This document shows, piece after piece, positions 5,245-5,454 of a stretch of 5,454 bases of DNA (positions within the stretch are counted from its first letter, which is position 1; each line of letters begins with the position of its first letter). The position numbers and the translations under genes are program-made. Source of the DNA: an uncultured Clostridia bacterium (lineage in GTDB: Bacteria; Bacillota; Clostridia; Oscillospirales; Acutalibacteraceae); assembly GCA_937880805.1 (NCBI GenBank), contig CALGRR010000082.1, forward strand, positions 1 through 5,454. Direction: 5' to 3'. Under the pieces are notes generated by a model. The model did no database searches. It was not told the origin of the DNA and saw only the letters and a list, made by a program, of their open reading frames with translations.

Positions 5245-5276
5245 ATTGGCTAAATTGCTTCACAGCATTACATTTG
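5245..5276 (+). promoter_or_regulatory. Bacteroidetes-type promoter upstream of the Na/Pi gene
   Basis: TACATTTG (5269-5276) fits the Bacteroidetes -7 consensus TAnnTTTG exactly. ATTG (5245-5248), 20 nt upstream, is close to the -33 TTTG. It lies about 60 nt before the ATG at 5337, and no good sigma-A -35/-10 pair was seen here. The consensus is short, so chance occurrence is possible, but the missing Shine-Dalgarno site downstream points the same way. Confidence 0.5.
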
Positions 5277-5336
5277 CAAGCGAATTCGAGGTTTTTAGCA
5301 GTAAAACAAACGACATCTAACTCAATTCAAAACAAT

Positions 5337-5454
5337 ATGTTATTACAAGTGTTTACGCTATTGGGAGCTCTGGGAATGTTCCTTTATGGAATGAACCTCA
5401 TGAGTGGTGGTTTGCAGAAGGCAGCCGGTAACAGACTGCGCAACCTGCTCTCCG
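5337..5454 (+). CDS. Na/Pi-cotransporter II-related protein, N-terminal part, cut by window edge
   Basis: Members of this family (NptA/YjbB-like, PF02690) carry phosphate with sodium across the cytoplasmic membrane, often with a C-terminal PhoU-like domain. Only 39 codons are visible. The start MLLQVFTLLGALGMFLYGM is a hydrophobic first membrane segment, followed by MSGGLQKAAGNRLRNLL (22-38). The pattern LGxLGxFLxGMxxMSxGLQKxAGxRLR is the hallmark of the family's N-terminus. No Shine-Dalgarno site precedes the ATG; the upstream bases are A-rich (CAATTCAAAACAAT), typical of Bacteroidetes. It is co-directional with mntP, 161 nt downstream, with its own likely promoter. Identity is good at family level; substrate and exact subfamily cannot be set from this fragment. 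Confidence 0.8.
   Translation, partial: MLLQVFTLLGALGMFLYGMNLMSGGLQKAAGNRLRNLLS

Overview
The window joins two parts of different character. From 1 to about 4,610 it looks like a low-to-moderate-GC Firmicute, most probably a gut clostridium of the Oscillospiraceae/Ruminococcaceae kind. The minus-strand genes have strong Shine-Dalgarno sites (GGAGG, AAGGAGG), AGA/AGG arginine codons and sigma-A-type promoters, and the gaps hold the hairpin repeats often seen in such genomes. From early in mntP (about 4,640-4,690) to the end it looks different: higher GC, only CGN arginine codons in mntP, then a Bacteroidetes-style promoter and a Na/Pi transporter start with no Shine-Dalgarno. Taxon names are inferred from these features; no search was run.

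Minus strand, in transcription order: purE (4379-3885), purF (3852-2428), purM (2293-1253), purN (1085-489) and purD (352 to 1, cut by the window edge). This is a de novo purine (IMP) operon driven by a promoter at 4441-4470. PurF makes phosphoribosylamine, PurD makes GAR, PurN formylates it, PurM closes the imidazole ring to AIR, and PurE carries the carboxyl step. purC, purK, purL/Q/S, purB and purH are not in the window.

The three gaps purF-purM, purM-purN and purN-purD are filled with short repeats. Two gaps carry 121-134 bp elements with imperfect terminal inverted repeats. All three carry very short-looped hairpins (6-7 bp stems, 3-4 nt loops). One 27-nt module occurs in all three gaps with compensating stem changes. 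The gene ends are entangled with the repeats: the purN stop lies in a terminal repeat, the purM stop in a hairpin loop, and the purF stop abuts a hairpin.

Plus strand: a divergent sigma-A-type promoter (4552-4581) precedes mntP (4615-5175), a manganese exporter. A Bacteroidetes-type promoter (5245-5276) then precedes the first 39 codons of a Na/Pi-cotransporter family gene (5337 to the edge).

The two points most worth follow-up are the PurF, whose glutaminase domain has lost all four canonical active-site residues while its PRPP site and Fe-S cysteines look intact, and the family of covarying hairpin modules between the pur genes. The composition break at mntP may be a chimeric assembly or a real transfer and should be settled before the neighbourhood is interpreted.
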